NCBI RefSeq assembly: GCF_017114985.1
Contig: NZ_JABXKP010000080.1
Coordinates: forward strand, 50,883-114,882
Direction of reading: 5' to 3'
Source: Nostoc sp. JL33
Lineage (GTDB): Bacteria; Cyanobacteriota; Cyanobacteriia; Cyanobacteriales; Nostocaceae
Length of the DNA: 64,000 nt
The notes beneath the pieces are model-generated. The model saw only the letters and a list, made by a program, of their open reading frames with translations, searched no databases and was not told the DNA's origin. Numbering within the stretch: the stretch's first letter is position 1; each line of letters begins with the position of its first letter. Both the position numbers and the translations under genes were made by a program. Positions 62,766 to 64,000 of the stretch are shown one piece after another.

Positions 62766-63632
62766 TTAAAGTACAATCCTCATACTCAAATCCAACCACT
62801 TCGACTGAGTAATCGGCGCACTGCTAGAAATATAGTCAACACCCGCCTCTGCTATAGCGCGAATAGTTTCCAAAGTCACATTCCCCGAAGCTTCAATTTT
62901 CACCCGCCTATCCTGCTGACGAATCAATTGCACCGCCTCACGCATCAGATCCAAAGGCATATTGTCCAACATAATAATGTCAGCATTGTGCTGCAAAGCT
63001 TCTTTCACCTGCTCTAAACTTTCCGTCTCTACCTCTATAGTCAAAGGATAAGGAATCTGAGAACGAATACGGGTAACAGCTTCTCCAATTCCCCCAGCCG
63101 CCGCAATGTGATTATCCTTAATCATCACCGCATCATCCAACCCCATGCGGTGATTAATCGCCCCACCTAAAGCAGTCGCGTACTTTTCCAACAGTCTCAG
63201 CCCTGGTGTAGTTTTACGCGTATCCACCAACTGAGCAGGTAAATCAGCAATTTTCTCTACATATATATTAGTCAGCGTAGCAATCCCACTCAACCGCATA
63301 GCCAAGTTGAGCGCCACCCGTTCCCCCATCAGCAGTGCATCCAGCGAACCATGAATTTCAGCTACTACCTGTCCCGCCTCACACCATGTACCTTCAGCCG
63401 CAACCGCCACAAAGCTAACTTTTTCATTCAAAATCTGAAACACCCTAGCAGCAACTGGTAAGCCAGCAATTATCCCTGAAGCTTTAGCTATCCATTTAGC
63501 CGAGCCTAGCGTCACATCTTCTGCTAGTAGCGTATTTGTTGTGCGATCGCCCCTGCCAATATCCTCCAACAACCAGGCATGCAACAGTGGATCTAAAACC
63601 AGCCAGGGCGGCAAAACACCAGAATTCCTCAC
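62766..63632 (-). CDS. nadC: Quinolinate phosphoribosyltransferase
   Basis: The 288-residue protein converts quinolinate and PRPP to nicotinate mononucleotide, the committing step of NAD synthesis. Motifs are LLEDIGRGDRTTNTLL near residue 20, LVDTRKTTPGLRLLEKYATA near 137, GGAINHRMGLDDAVMIKDNH near 158 and IMLDNMPLD near 221. The start is GTG at 63632; no better start is visible. It is divergent from the ribosomal RNA operon. Confidence 0.96.
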   Translation of the reverse strand: MRNSGVLPPWLVLDPLLHAWLLEDIGRGDRTTNTLLAEDVTLGSAKWIAKASGIIAGLPVAARVFQILNEKVSFVAVAAEGTWCEAGQVVAEIHGSLDALLMGERVALNLAMRLSGIATLTNIYVEKIADLPAQLVDTRKTTPGLRLLEKYATALGGAINHRMGLDDAVMIKDNHIAAAGGIGEAVTRIRSQIPYPLTIEVETESLEQVKEALQHNADIIMLDNMPLDLMREAVQLIRQQDRRVKIEASGNVTLETIRAIAEAGVDYISSSAPITQSKWLDLSMRIVL

Positions 63633-63743
63633 AACTTTATTGCTTCCTTAGTGACTTCCAGGAATACTATAGCCTAAAACCCTTACTATCTAAGGCTTTG
63701 ATGGAGACTCAAAAGCAGTCCAAAATATTTTTTGGAAAAATAG

Positions 63744-63772
63744 TTGACACATGAAGATAGGTTCGTTATATT
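63744..63772 (+). promoter_or_regulatory. Strong sigma-70-type promoter of the rRNA operon
   Basis: TTGACA at 63744-63749 and TATATT at 63767-63772 are separated by 17 bases, an almost ideal consensus promoter. Transcription would begin near 63780, leaving a leader of about 165 bases before the 16S start. No other gene lies between. The same spacer carries the nadC promoter on the other strand. Confidence 0.85.
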
Positions 63773-63946
63773 GAATAAGTGCCTGAGAGAGAAGCCAAAC
63801 AAGAGCGACGCTTGAAGGACACCGAACCTTGAAAATATTATAGTTTGAAAGCCATAAGAAAACAAGTGGTAAGCGTCAAGCAAATAAAGATAACTAAGCT
63901 GAAGTTAAAAAAGAGCAGCTAAAGAGCTAATAAAGCTTTCCAATTC

Positions 63947-64000
<54 letters not shown>

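Noticed and set aside
63686..63883. Minus ORF across the rRNA promoter
   Set aside because: It overlaps a consensus promoter and rRNA leader and has no ribosome-binding site.

Overview
The window is chromosomal DNA of a filamentous, heterocyst-type cyanobacterium of the Nostoc/Anabaena group. Supporting signs are a phycobilisome core gene (apcF), the large magnesium-chelatase subunit gene (chlH), glnA next to a glutamine synthetase inactivating-factor gene (gifA) with NtcA-type boxes, a patX-like RGSGR gene behind a TCCGGA (DIF-type) promoter, many GCGATCGC (HIP1) octamers, heptanucleotide tandem repeats, and families of short palindromic repeats and MITE-like elements. The genus is inferred from gene content and not from an alignment.

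Layout. Positions 1-6.2 kb hold a housekeeping and nitrogen block: a tlyA-type methylase (partial), a DUF29 gene, apcF, glnA, gifA, a ferritin-like diiron protein and patX. From 6.2 to 24.7 kb come an FAD oxidoreductase, a fused peptide-type ABC ATPase, several small or unknown genes, a thioredoxin, a reductase-fold protein, a heterodimeric ABC exporter divergent from an EgtD-like methyltransferase, and a CAAD membrane protein. This stretch is broken by MITEs and gene remnants (IS630 transposase, dinB, PRC-barrel).

From 25 to 38 kb lies an accessory island of toxin-antitoxin and defence genes: HicAB, two VapBC-type pairs, a RelE/ParE pair, a MazF pair, a Uma2 nuclease, two xisH-xisI pairs (both xisH genes frameshifted) and a TdeIII-like restriction-modification pair. 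Its gaps are packed with copies of one interspersed repeat family. chlH, a DUF2283 gene and an LpxB-like gene follow, then a small unknown three-ORF cassette and a deletion remnant of darT-darG.

From 46.9 to 53.1 kb, mutS and a DUF697-type GTPase are separated by a two-gene ATPase/DUF4276 cassette. About 100 bp of the mutS 5' flank is repeated on both sides of that cassette, which I regard as the best candidate here for an incompletely described system. The right end holds several recently broken genes (DUF1016 nuclease with one stop codon, a znuA-like fragment, a membrane protein with one stop codon, a Uma2 tail), intact esterase, fatty-acid-hydroxylase, HAD, NurA and nadC genes, and finally a consensus promoter and the first ~54 bases of 16S rRNA.

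How the genes work together. glnA and gifA carry NtcA boxes placed for activation and repression respectively, so glutamine synthetase would be made while its inhibitor is silenced under nitrogen shortage. patX nearby is the matching developmental signal gene for heterocyst patterning. The two ABC half-transporters have complementary motif losses and should form one asymmetric exporter. The many frameshifts and stop codons in the accessory regions indicate rapid turnover of defence genes, although assembly error cannot be excluded from sequence alone.
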